Assembly (NCBI GenBank): GCA_945787595.1
Contig: CALZJV010000202.1
Span: 1 to 26,345, forward strand
Source: an uncultured Desulfobacterales bacterium
Lineage (GTDB): Bacteria > Desulfobacterota > Desulfobacteria > Desulfobacterales > JAFDCJ01
DNA length: 26,345 nt
Direction of reading: 5' to 3'
The translations under genes and the position numbers were made by a program. The notes under the pieces were generated by a model. That model searched no databases, had not been told where the DNA came from, and saw only the letters and a list, made by a program, of their open reading frames with translations. Below, piece by piece: positions 1-7,179 of the stretch. Within the stretch, counting starts at the first letter, position 1. Each line of letters opens with the position of its first letter.

Positions 1-120
1 TTCAGTGCAAGGATGGATGAAAAGAAAGCCATGGCTATGGGCATCCGGGCCTTTATCTCCAAGCCGATCTTAAAACGGGAAATTGCAGAGGCAATTCGAG
101 CGGTGCTTGACGGTAAATGA
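1..120 (+). CDS. C-terminal end of a receiver-domain (response regulator or hybrid kinase) protein, partial
   Basis: The window opens inside a reading frame that ends with TGA at 118-120. The 39 visible residues include AFISKPI, the beta5 segment of a CheY-like receiver domain, with the conserved lysine encoded at 61-63. The stretch before it (MDEKKAMAMGIRAF) resembles the alpha4 region that precedes this lysine in receivers, and the end (EIAEAIRAVL) resembles helix alpha5. The receiver is therefore C-terminal, as in hybrid histidine kinases or CheY-like regulators. The rest of the gene is upstream of the window, so its sensor and output cannot be named. It belongs to the same signalling neighbourhood as the genes that follow but is separated from them by 474 bases. 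Confidence 0.8.
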   Translation, partial: FSARMDEKKAMAMGIRAFISKPILKREIAEAIRAVLDGK

Positions 121-285
121 TGCTGTTGAACAGGAAAGCATACAAATTCATCAGTTCAGTCTTCGGTATAGATATCTGCCCCGAATGTCGACAAGAGCAC
201 TACCCCCAAACCTAAATTGACGATGGAATTTTGGCCATTGAATGTATTCTGTCCATGATAAGATCAGATAGAAGTCCATAAATGT

Positions 286-375
286 TCAATAGTCAATCGG
301 CAATAGCCAATTCGCAAAGATCGTCAATTCAGACCGAAATCCCCGATCCCAAATACTAAACGCCGAAATCCAACA
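286..375. repeat. Degenerate heptamer-period array
   Basis: Successive 7-base blocks read TCAATAG, TCAATCG, GCAATAG, CCAATTC, GCAAAGA from 286 to 320. After a short break, a second run of 7-base blocks begins at 334: CCGAAAT, CCCCGAT, CCCAAAT, ACTAAAC, GCCGAAA, TCCAACA. The blocks share a CAAT/CAAAT-like core at fixed phase. Similar 7-base-period arrays occur in other intergenic regions of this window. Confidence 0.6.
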
Positions 376-492
376 CCGGCCTTTCTATCAAAATTATTGC
401 CCCTCGGAATTCTCTATCAATTTGATCGAATCCCTCGGCACTGTCAAAATGAATAATCTTTATAATATCAATAAGATACCGAAATTATCCTT

Positions 493-509
493 TTGGTACG
501 CTAATTGCT
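493..509 (+). promoter_or_regulatory. Candidate sigma-54 (RpoN) promoter
   Basis: The sequence TTGGTACG, four bases, TTGCT matches the RpoN consensus (TTGGCACG-N4-TTGCW) except for one base. The invariant GG (495-496) and GC (507-508) are 10 bases apart, as required. Transcription would start near 519-520 and leave a leader of about 75 bases before the ATG at 595. If real, expression of the signalling operon needs an ATP-dependent enhancer-binding protein; no such activator gene is in the window. Confidence 0.6.
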
Positions 510-594
510 AAAAATCTACCTGCATATTTTTGCAATTCAACTGATCATGCACGATATCGAGATTAAACAAAAAGATAAAAAAAGGGAATGATTC

Positions 595-1017
595 ATGGGG
601 GAATTTAAAGGTAGAAGTGCCCTGGTGGTGGGAAAAAGAAACGCTGAGGTAAACAATATTGTCCATATTCTTTCCAAGCATTTCAATGAGGTCAACCGAA
701 TCCGGGAATTGCGACCGGGGGATGCAGCCTACCCGGGCGACCCTATCGATTTGATTGTGCTTACGGGTTTGCTGGATGACCGACTCGACCGGGAGTTGGT
801 CGTTAATTTACGTAAAAATTTCCCTAAAGCCAAGGTTATGGGCCTTTTAGAAAAGATCAACCAGGAGACTGAGATCAACTTGCGCAGTGTGGGCTTGGTA
901 TTTCTGGGCTCCTACGATTACTTCAACCAGTACAGCTCAAATATACTGCAATCAGCGCTTGCGACAAGCAGTGCTCTTCAACAGAAAAAAGATGAGGAGC
1001 ACAGCTATGGTCCATAA
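595..1017 (+). CDS. Receiver-like (pseudo-receiver) small protein, hypothetical
   Basis: A 140-residue cytoplasmic protein with no signal peptide. Its first part (SALVVGKRNAEVNNIVHIL) and the later hydrophobic strands (DLIVLTGL, KAKVMGLL, GLVFLGS) follow the alternating beta/alpha pattern of CheY-like receivers. The acidic pair after strand 1 and the phospho-acceptor Asp after strand 3 (here VLTGLLDD) are not in their usual form, so phosphorylation is doubtful. A purine-rich stretch (AAAGGGA) lies upstream of the ATG. The stop overlaps the start of the next gene by 11 bases, suggesting translational coupling, and the gene is first behind the sigma-54-type site. Receiver homology is a fold-level inference from hydrophobicity and position; the function is unknown. 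Confidence 0.6.
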   Translation: MGEFKGRSALVVGKRNAEVNNIVHILSKHFNEVNRIRELRPGDAAYPGDPIDLIVLTGLLDDRLDRELVVNLRKNFPKAKVMGLLEKINQETEINLRSVGLVFLGSYDYFNQYSSNILQSALATSSALQQKKDEEHSYGP

Positions 1018-1237
1018 AAAAATCTTTTCTTTGCCCATCGGACTGATCAGCACTTTATGTCTGGTTGCCTGTGTTGAAGACGTCCCCGAAGACATCCGGG
1101 AGCATTCTCCTGAAAAAGTAAAGATCGGCGTGGTCTTTCCGTTCACCGGATCCCACTCGGAGACCGGCCGGGATTTGAAATCTGAAATGAAAGCGTACAA
1201 TGAAAAATCAACAATTGCCATACACATCAAAAAATAA
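1007..1237 (+). pseudogene. Truncated lipoprotein resembling the N-terminus of a branched-chain amino acid-type binding protein
   Basis: A 76-residue product starting at ATG 1007 behind an AGGAG motif and overlapping the previous gene by 11 bases. Residues 1-22 are a lipoprotein signal peptide with lipobox LVAC (Cys22). After about 20 residues comes KIGVVFPFTGSHSETGRDL, which resembles the first strand and loop of Peripla_BP_6 (LivK-type) solute-binding proteins (IGV-x-P-x-TG followed by a G). The frame then ends, whereas the family usually runs to about 370 residues. Either this is the remnant of a binding protein gene, with the next gene now supplying the function, or a small lipoprotein that kept only this segment. 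The good ribosome-binding site suggests it may still be translated. Confidence 0.6.
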
Positions 1238-1255
1238 ACAAAAAAGGAGAATCCG

Positions 1256-2248
1256 GTGAGCATAATGAAAAAATTACTAATCCTACCCCTTATTATCATT
1301 GGTCTTTGTTCAGCCTGGACGACAAGTCACTCAGCAACCGAAAATGTAAAGAAAAAAATTCTATATATAGATTCATACCACGAGGGATATCCATGGAGCG
1401 CGGGTATACAAGAGGGTGTGGTAAAAATCCTGACAACCAGAAACGTAAACAACCAGGTCGAGCTGAACATCATCAGAATGGATACAAAACGCAATACATC
1501 AGAAAAATTTAAAAAGGCTGCGGCATTAGAGGCCGCGGAGATAATTCGATCGTGGCAGCCTGATGTCGTTATCGCCTCTGATGACAACGCCTCAAAATTT
1601 GTAATCCTTCCTTATTTCAAGAATAAGCCCCTGCCATTTGTTTTTTGCGGCGTTAACTGGGATGCTTCGGCTTATGGATTCCCCTTCCGCAACGTTACAG
1701 GCATGGTTGAAGTATCTTTGGTCTCGCAACTGATAGAAACAATGCAGTCTTACGCCGGCGGAAAGCGCCTGGGCCTTCTGGGTGCCGACAACCTCTCGAA
1801 CCGCAAAGAAGCCCTGAACTATAAAAAGATATTAAACATAGATCTTAGACGAGAGGTATTTGTCAGCAATTTTGAGGAATTGAAAACAGCATTCAAGGAA
1901 ATTCAAAAGGAAGTTGACATGTTGATACTGGCGCCTCCGTCTTTTATCAAAACAGAAAAGGAAAAAAAAGAAGCCCGAGCATTTTTTGAGCGGCACACCA
2001 CCATTCCAACCGGCAGTGTTGAGGATTGGATTACCCCCTATACGCTTGTCGGCTATACAAAAATAGCCAGCGAACAGGGTGAATGGGCTGCACAGACGGC
2101 ACTTAAGATCCTTGGCGGAGAATCTCCGGCGGACATTCCTATTGTCAAAAATAAAGCAGCCCAGATCTTCTTGAATATGCGGATAGCAAAGAGGATGAAC
2201 ATCAGATTTCCGATGGACATGATTAACCAAGCGAATTTTGTCGAGTAA
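1256..2248 (+). CDS. Periplasmic ABC_sub_bind-family (COG2984-like) substrate-binding protein, likely sensory
   Basis: A 330-residue protein with an N-terminal signal peptide (about residues 1-27, hydrophobic LLILPLIIIGLCSAW) followed by KKKILYIDSYHEGYPWSAGI, which opens a periplasmic binding fold. Segments such as DVVIASDDNASKFV, PFVFCGVNW and the NVTGM stretch are typical of the ABC_sub_bind family. Start choice: AGGAG at 1245-1249 is 6 bases from GTG 1256 and 15 bases from ATG 1265, so the GTG is preferred. The gene lies 5 bases before the hybrid kinase and there is no permease or ATPase gene nearby. In this context it probably binds a ligand in the periplasm and presents it to the kinase, as other binding proteins do for two-component sensors. 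The ligand is unknown. Confidence 0.8.
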   Translation: MSIMKKLLILPLIIIGLCSAWTTSHSATENVKKKILYIDSYHEGYPWSAGIQEGVVKILTTRNVNNQVELNIIRMDTKRNTSEKFKKAAALEAAEIIRSWQPDVVIASDDNASKFVILPYFKNKPLPFVFCGVNWDASAYGFPFRNVTGMVEVSLVSQLIETMQSYAGGKRLGLLGADNLSNRKEALNYKKILNIDLRREVFVSNFEELKTAFKEIQKEVDMLILAPPSFIKTEKEKKEARAFFERHTTIPTGSVEDWITPYTLVGYTKIASEQGEWAAQTALKILGGESPADIPIVKNKAAQIFLNMRIAKRMNIRFPMDMINQANFVE

Positions 2249-2253
2249 AATTA

Positions 2254-5200
2254 ATGAAAAAAGTAAGCATCAATACGAAATTGTTGGGTCTGATAATATT
2301 GGCCTTCTTTGTGACTGCCTTCAGCGTAACGATACTGACAAGTCATCAGCAGGAAAAAATACTGGATGCCAATCAATCCCTTTTGTACTCTGAAAAACTA
2401 ACCGACATCCACGCATATTTCGCCAGAGTCCGTCAAAGACTGCAGGCGACACAGATGGTCGAAGCGTATGAAGATGACTTCAAGAAACACGCGCTGGCTG
2501 AATTCCGCAAAGCCCATTATGATCAAGCGGATCAGGAAGTGTATCCGTTTATCATTGATAACAAAGGGAGTATCGTTGCTCATCCTGAGCTCGATCAGGG
2601 TGACGAAACGCTATTGAAAGGTGAGTTTATTCAGAAGGCTATTCGTCTTAAAACAGGTGAGTTCTATTCAAATTTTGGCGGCAAAAATAACTGGTATATC
2701 ATCAGGAATTGTGAAGACTGGGGTTGGGTACTTCTATATACAGTCCCCACAACGGTCAAATATGCCAGTAGTATAAAACTTCGATATACGCTTATCATCT
2801 TTATGTCCGTCATTACGGTTGCGGCTGTGGCTCTGGTTTCGATATTTATCACAAGGTTTACCAGGCCGATTTCCAAATTAACCGCCGTAGCCCGTGAGAT
2901 ACAGGGCGGTGCCTTCGACAAACAAGCAGAAGTAATGAGCAATGATGAGGTCGGTGATCTGTCAATCGCCTTCAATGATATGACCGATCAGTTAAGAAAG
3001 ACATTAAAAGGGCTCGAAACGGAAGTAGCTGTTCGCAAAAAAGCAGAAGAGGACTTAAACCAACACCGCAACAACCTGGAAGAAATGGTTTCTCAAAGAA
3101 CCTTAGAAATAGAGGCCGTCAACGAGGAGCTTCTTAAAAGTGAGGTAAAGTTCCGCGAGCTATTTAACCGGATGAAAAGCGGGGTTGCCATTTTCGATGT
3201 CAGCGGCAATGGAGAGGACTTTATTTTTCAGGATTTTAACCCCGCCGGAGAACGGATTGAAGCTATTAAAAAAGAAACACTGATTGGTAAAAGCGTTTGC
3301 GAAGTATTTCCGGGAGTCAAGTCGATGGCGCTTTTCGAAGTGTTCCAGCGGGTTTGGCATACCGGCAAACCGGAACATCATCCCGCTAGTTTTTACAAGG
3401 ACGACAGAATCCAGGGCTGGCGTGAGAACTATGTCTTTAAACTGCCATCAAGTGAAGTCGTTTCGGTATATGATGATGTTACCCTACAAAAGCGAGCCGA
3501 AGAGACCTTGAAAAATGCTAAAGAAGCGGCCGAAGATGCCAGTCGCGCTAAAAGTGACTTCCTGGCCAACATGAGCCATGAGATTCGCACTCCGATGAAT
3601 GGGGTTTTGGGTATGACCAGTCTGCTGCTGGAAACCGAGATGAACAAAGAGCAGCAGGATTTTGCTTCAACCATCCACAGCAGCGCCAACTCTCTGATGA
3701 ACATCATCAATGATATTTTGGATTATTCCAAGATCGAAGCCGGTAAAATGGATCTTGAAATCATTGACTTCGATCTGAGAACGACCATGGAAGAGGTGGG
3801 CGATCTCTTAGCCTTTAAAGCCCATGAGAAAGCCCTTGAGTTTGTCTGCTTGGTCGATCCGGAGGTTTCTTCGCTATTATGCGGCGATCCTGGGCGGTTG
3901 CGCCAGGTTCTCATTAATTTGGCGAATAATGCGATCAAATTTACAGAAGCGGGTGAAGTCGTTATCCGGGTAAATCTTGAGAAGGAAGAAAACTCCCGGG
4001 TCTATCTGCGTTTTGCGATAACCGATACCGGTATCGGTATTCCAGCCGATCGCCGAGATCGCCTGTTTCAATCCTTTTCCCAGTTAGATGCATCCACCAC
4101 CCGCAAATATGGCGGAACCGGACTGGGACTGGCCATATCCAAGCAGTTAGCTCAACTGATGGGAGGAGAAATAGGCGTCGTAAGTCCGGCCGAATGGGTT
4201 AATTATGAAGACGGAAATCCGAAGTCCAATATCAGTAAGCAATCAAACACCGGTCCCGGCTCCACCTTCTGGTTCACCTCCGTTTTCAAAAAGCAGCTCG
4301 AAGAGCCAATCGGAAAGGCCATTGTTCCGCAGGATATCAAGGGCAAGCGCATTTTGATCGTGGATGACAATGCCACGAATCGTTATGTACTTAGAGAAAA
4401 TTTAAAATCCTGGGGATGTCATTTTGATGAGGCAACCGACGGTGCCGAAGCGTTGGAGAAATTGCACGCGGCGTCGGCGGACGACCCCTTTGAGATTGCG
4501 GTGCTCGATATGTTAATGCCGGAGATGGATGGTGAAACCCTGGGCCGGCAAATCAAAAATGACCCCCGCCTGAAGAGCACCAAGCTGGTTATGTTGACCT
4601 CCACCTGTCAGCGCGGTGATGCTGCGCGATTCAAAAAAAGCGGTTTTGAGGCCTATCTTACGAAGCCGGTCAAGAGTTCCCATCTGTATGACTGCCTGGC
4701 CGCCGTTGCCGGCCAAAAACATGATGCCGAAGCAGCTGCGAAAAAACGCCTGATTACCCGTCATTCGCTGGTAGAGAATCGCAAACACAGAACACGCATC
4801 CTGCTAGCGGAAGACAACGTCACCAATCAGAAGGTGGCGCTGCACATGCTGAAAAAATTCGGCTACCGGGCCGATGCGGTTGCAAACGGCAGGGAAGCCG
4901 TAAAAGCCTTAGAGAGGATCCCATACGATCTGGTACTGATGGATGTACAGATGCCTGAAATGGATGGGTTAGAAGCTACTCGTCGCATTCGCGAACGAGA
5001 AGCCTCTGATTGCGGAATGCAGAATGCGGCCTGCGACGAGCTCAGCCGAGTCGAAGGCGGAATGATAAAAAAAAGAACTACGCAAAATGCGATCCGAAAT
5101 CCCTGGCCCAGACCTGGCTTGCCAGGATTCGGTGGTAAAAGGCAGGACATGAAGGGTCAAGAGAGGCAAGAGGATGCTCAAAGTATGTCGCGCCAGGGCA

Positions 5201-5454
5201 GGCCGAAATCCGAAATCGCCATTCCAATTGTTGCCATGACGGCCAATGCCATGAAGGGCGATCGCGAGCGATGTCTCGCAGCCGGCATGGATGACTATAT
5301 ATCCAAACCAGTGGACCCCCAGGAGCTGTTGCACAAGGTGGAGTTTTGGATCCAAAATGGCAAAAAAAAAGACTCAAAAGGAGCAGAGACAATGAAAGAG
5401 TTAGAAGTGTATACCCTTGGATATCGAAAAGGCTTTAGAACGCTCGATGGGTGA
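2254..5454 (+). CDS. Transmembrane hybrid sensor histidine kinase with two receiver domains
   Basis: 1066 residues. In order: membrane segment (about 11-28); extracytoplasmic Cache-like sensor (about 35-175, including YPFIIDNKGSIVAHPE); second membrane segment (about 178-199); HAMP (about 198-250); coiled coil; PAS (about 295-415); HisKA with MSHEIRTPMNG (phospho-His442); HATPase with N, G1 and G2 boxes (NLANNAIKF, DTGIGI, GGTGLGLAI); receiver 1 (Asp752, Lys804); receiver 2 (Asp897, Lys1018). Receiver 2 carries an insertion of about 72 residues (about 917-988) made of repeat-like DNA, between IRERE and IPIVAMTANAM. The last 20 residues look out of frame: an HPt domain continues in the +1 frame, and deleting one T in CTT at 5416-5418 would give a single kinase-HPt protein of about 1163 residues. 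The binding protein just upstream is the likely periplasmic partner. Confidence 0.93.
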   Translation: MKKVSINTKLLGLIILAFFVTAFSVTILTSHQQEKILDANQSLLYSEKLTDIHAYFARVRQRLQATQMVEAYEDDFKKHALAEFRKAHYDQADQEVYPFIIDNKGSIVAHPELDQGDETLLKGEFIQKAIRLKTGEFYSNFGGKNNWYIIRNCEDWGWVLLYTVPTTVKYASSIKLRYTLIIFMSVITVAAVALVSIFITRFTRPISKLTAVAREIQGGAFDKQAEVMSNDEVGDLSIAFNDMTDQLRKTLKGLETEVAVRKKAEEDLNQHRNNLEEMVSQRTLEIEAVNEELLKSEVKFRELFNRMKSGVAIFDVSGNGEDFIFQDFNPAGERIEAIKKETLIGKSVCEVFPGVKSMALFEVFQRVWHTGKPEHHPASFYKDDRIQGWRENYVFKLPSSEVVSVYDDVTLQKRAEETLKNAKEAAEDASRAKSDFLANMSHEIRTPMNGVLGMTSLLLETEMNKEQQDFASTIHSSANSLMNIINDILDYSKIEAGKMDLEIIDFDLRTTMEEVGDLLAFKAHEKALEFVCLVDPEVSSLLCGDPGRLRQVLINLANNAIKFTEAGEVVIRVNLEKEENSRVYLRFAITDTGIGIPADRRDRLFQSFSQLDASTTRKYGGTGLGLAISKQLAQLMGGEIGVVSPAEWVNYEDGNPKSNISKQSNTGPGSTFWFTSVFKKQLEEPIGKAIVPQDIKGKRILIVDDNATNRYVLRENLKSWGCHFDEATDGAEALEKLHAASADDPFEIAVLDMLMPEMDGETLGRQIKNDPRLKSTKLVMLTSTCQRGDAARFKKSGFEAYLTKPVKSSHLYDCLAAVAGQKHDAEAAAKKRLITRHSLVENRKHRTRILLAEDNVTNQKVALHMLKKFGYRADAVANGREAVKALERIPYDLVLMDVQMPEMDGLEATRRIREREASDCGMQNAACDELSRVEGGMIKKRTTQNAIRNPWPRPGLPGFGGKRQDMKGQERQEDAQSMSRQGRPKSEIAIPIVAMTANAMKGDRERCLAAGMDDYISKPVDPQELLHKVEFWIQNGKKKDSKGAETMKELEVYTLGYRKGFRTLDG
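5011..5215. repeat. Intergenic-type heptamer repeat embedded in the kinase coding sequence
   Basis: Inside the kinase gene the DNA shows a 7-base period: TGCGGAA, TGCAGAA, TGCGGCC, TGCGACG at 5011-5038, and GCCGAAA, TCCGAAA at 5202-5215. Between them, 5101-5114 (CCCTGGCCCAGACC) is identical to 14 bases of an intergenic region at 13929-13942. The encoded residues (about 917-988) have no receiver-like character and fall in the loop between helix alpha3 and strand beta4. The insert keeps the reading frame open. Confidence 0.65.
5376..5383 (+). promoter_or_regulatory. Strong ribosome-binding site inside the kinase gene, ahead of the HPt region
   Basis: AAAAGGAG lies 8 bases before ATG 5392. That ATG is in the kinase frame and soon reaches the kinase stop, but with one T fewer at 5416-5418 it would open an HPt protein of about 117 residues beginning MKELEVYTLDIEKALERS. 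The site suggests that a free HPt protein was, or is, also made from this locus. Confidence 0.5.
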
Positions 5455-5746
5455 CAAAGAATTTTTAGAAGAGATTCTTCAGGAGTTTGTTAGCAGTATG
5501 CCACAGCAACTTGAAGCCCTTGAAACAGCCGTAACCGGCGGAGATGGCGAATCCATAGCACACCAAGCCCATACAATGAAAGGCGCCTCGGCGAATTTGG
5601 GAGCCGATGATATGGCGGCGATTGCGCTGAAGCTGGAGCAGATGGGAAAAGAAAGCGACCTTAGCGGTGCCCGCCAGGCAATTGATGAGCTTGGTAAAGA
5701 GTTGCAACGACTTAAAGATTTTTCAGCCGGCGGAATTTATACCTGA
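5417..5746 (+). CDS. HPt (histidine phosphotransfer) domain protein, apparently frameshifted from the kinase
   Basis: The frame encodes a classic HPt four-helix domain: LDIEKALERSMGDKEFLEEI at the start, then HQAHTMKGASANLGA with phospho-His52 (numbered from the TTG at 5417). It would pass phosphate between the kinase receivers and downstream regulators. The only start in this frame near the domain is TTG 5417, which has no ribosome-binding site at the right distance. The good site AAAAGGAG/ATG 5392 is in the other frame. HPt domains commonly follow the receivers in BarA-type kinases, so a single-base insertion in CTT (5416-5418) or a sequencing error is the simplest reading. Restored, it is either the C-terminus of the kinase or a separate 117-residue protein. 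Confidence 0.8.
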   Translation: MDIEKALERSMGDKEFLEEILQEFVSSMPQQLEALETAVTGGDGESIAHQAHTMKGASANLGADDMAAIALKLEQMGKESDLSGARQAIDELGKELQRLKDFSAGGIYT

Positions 5747-5811
5747 CCATTGACCCTTAATATTGGATAGACTCCATCAACAATCATTACCAAATTTTAA
5801 GAGAGCAAACC

Positions 5812-7014
5812 ATGAAAATACTTACTGCAGAAGATGACTTTACTTCCCGTATGTTTTTGAAAAAAATGCTTACCGAAATGGGTCATGAGATCGTTCTTGC
5901 TGAGGACGGCCAGGAAGCGTGGGAATTTTTCAACGAACAAAAGTTCAAAATGGTTATCACCGATTGGATGATGCCCCGGATGGACGGTCTGTCATTGTGC
6001 CAGCAAATTCGCCAGAATAATTCGGCCGACTATGTCTATATCATCATCTTAACGGCTAAAGACCAAAAATCAGATGCCATTAAAGGGCTTGATGCCGGAG
6101 CCGATGATTATATCGCCAAACCTCTCGATCCCGGGGAATTAAGTGCACGGATCCAGGTGGGCCAACGTATTTTTCAACTTGAGGATGCACAGAAGAATGC
6201 CAATCTGCAATTGCTTCAATCTGAGAAAATGGCATCTGTGGGCCAGCTAGCCGCCGGTGTTGCCCATGAAATCAATAACCCCACCGGCTTTGTCAGCAGT
6301 AATTTGAAAACGCTGTTGAATTACATAGGAGACATCAACAAGCTTTACGAACAATACAGAAATTTAATTCTCGATATTGAGGAAAACGAGCAAATAGTCC
6401 CTTCCATCTCGGACAAGATAAAAGCAATTGCAGAGCTTGAAGCCGGGATCGATATTGATTTTATCCTTGATGATATAAAGGATTTAATTGAAGAATCCCG
6501 GGAGGGAACCGAGCGCATCAAAAAGATTGTCCAGGATCTGAAAGACTTTGCCCATCCCGGCGATGACAAGTTGAAGGTGGTCGATATTAACAAGGGCATT
6601 AAATCCACTTTGAATGTGGTTTGGAGTGAAATCAAGTATAAGGCCGTTGTAGAAGAGGAATTTGGTAATCTTCCGCCGGTAGAGGGTTACCCCCAGCAAT
6701 TGAACCAGGTCTTTATGAATCTGCTGGTAAACGCCGCCCAGGCAATTGAAGAAAAGGGGGTAATCAGGATTGCAACCAGAACCGTGGACGACCAGGCCGA
6801 AATTGTCATCAGCGACACGGGCAAGGGTATTGACCCGGATCATCTACCGAAACTGTTTGATCCTTTTTTTACCACCAAAGAAATCGGCAAGGGCACAGGA
6901 TTGGGCCTTCATGTCGTCTATAATATTATTCAAAAGCACAACGGGACCATTGATGTAGAAAGTAAAGTGAACAAAGGTACGACGTTTAGAATTCGGATCC
7001 CCTCCGAGCTATGA
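5812..7014 (+). CDS. Receiver-histidine kinase protein (cytoplasmic)
   Basis: 400 residues without membrane segments. Residues 1-120 form a canonical receiver (acidic pair EDD7-9, phospho-Asp51 in VITDWMMP, Thr81, Lys103). A short coiled coil leads to an H-box (LAAGVAHEINNP, His152) and an ATPase domain with N-box FMNLLVNAAQAI, G1 box DTGKGID, F-box LFDPFFTTK and G2 box GKGTGLGL. The HEINNP form of the H-box is typical of NtrB/ZraS-like kinases of HisKA type. Such response-regulator/kinase fusions usually take phosphate from an upstream HPt and relay it. The gene lies 65 bases after the HPt region with GAGAG 6 bases before ATG, so it is probably in the same operon. Its N-box shares 15 identical bases with a gene remnant at 11676-11690. 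Confidence 0.92.
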   Translation: MKILTAEDDFTSRMFLKKMLTEMGHEIVLAEDGQEAWEFFNEQKFKMVITDWMMPRMDGLSLCQQIRQNNSADYVYIIILTAKDQKSDAIKGLDAGADDYIAKPLDPGELSARIQVGQRIFQLEDAQKNANLQLLQSEKMASVGQLAAGVAHEINNPTGFVSSNLKTLLNYIGDINKLYEQYRNLILDIEENEQIVPSISDKIKAIAELEAGIDIDFILDDIKDLIEESREGTERIKKIVQDLKDFAHPGDDKLKVVDINKGIKSTLNVVWSEIKYKAVVEEEFGNLPPVEGYPQQLNQVFMNLLVNAAQAIEEKGVIRIATRTVDDQAEIVISDTGKGIDPDHLPKLFDPFFTTKEIGKGTGLGLHVVYNIIQKHNGTIDVESKVNKGTTFRIRIPSEL

Positions 7015-7179
7015 TTGAACTGCCGGCCGTTCGGTCGATTAAGCGCTCAATGTCAAGCTTGGATTTTATTTTTTCAGAATCATGTTCAAATGACTAATAT
7101 TTTGAACTTATTAGAAATTTTTTGATCCAAAAAAAGATGGATTTCATAAGACCGATTTGAGACAAAACTGGCTGTACAG

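Larger units (their letters stand above)
121..594. other. 474-base intergenic region with a heptamer array and a sigma-54-type promoter
   Basis: No convincing open reading frame is visible here on either strand. The middle part (about 286-375) is a degenerate 7-base-period repeat. The last 170 bases are AT-rich and contain a sigma-54 promoter match at 493-509. Nothing else recognisable was seen, and there is no obvious terminator behind the partial receiver gene. Confidence 0.6.

Noticed and set aside
952..1299. 115-residue open frame on the - strand
   Set aside because: It lies over two + strand genes with good ribosome-binding sites and shows no family resemblance; it is a shadow frame.
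5392..5425. Programmed +1 frameshift at CTT GGA joining kinase and HPt
   Set aside because: The slip from CUU to UUG gives poor re-pairing, and the Shine-Dalgarno-like AAAAGGAG is about 30 bases upstream, too far to stimulate; a single-base insertion or sequencing error is simpler.
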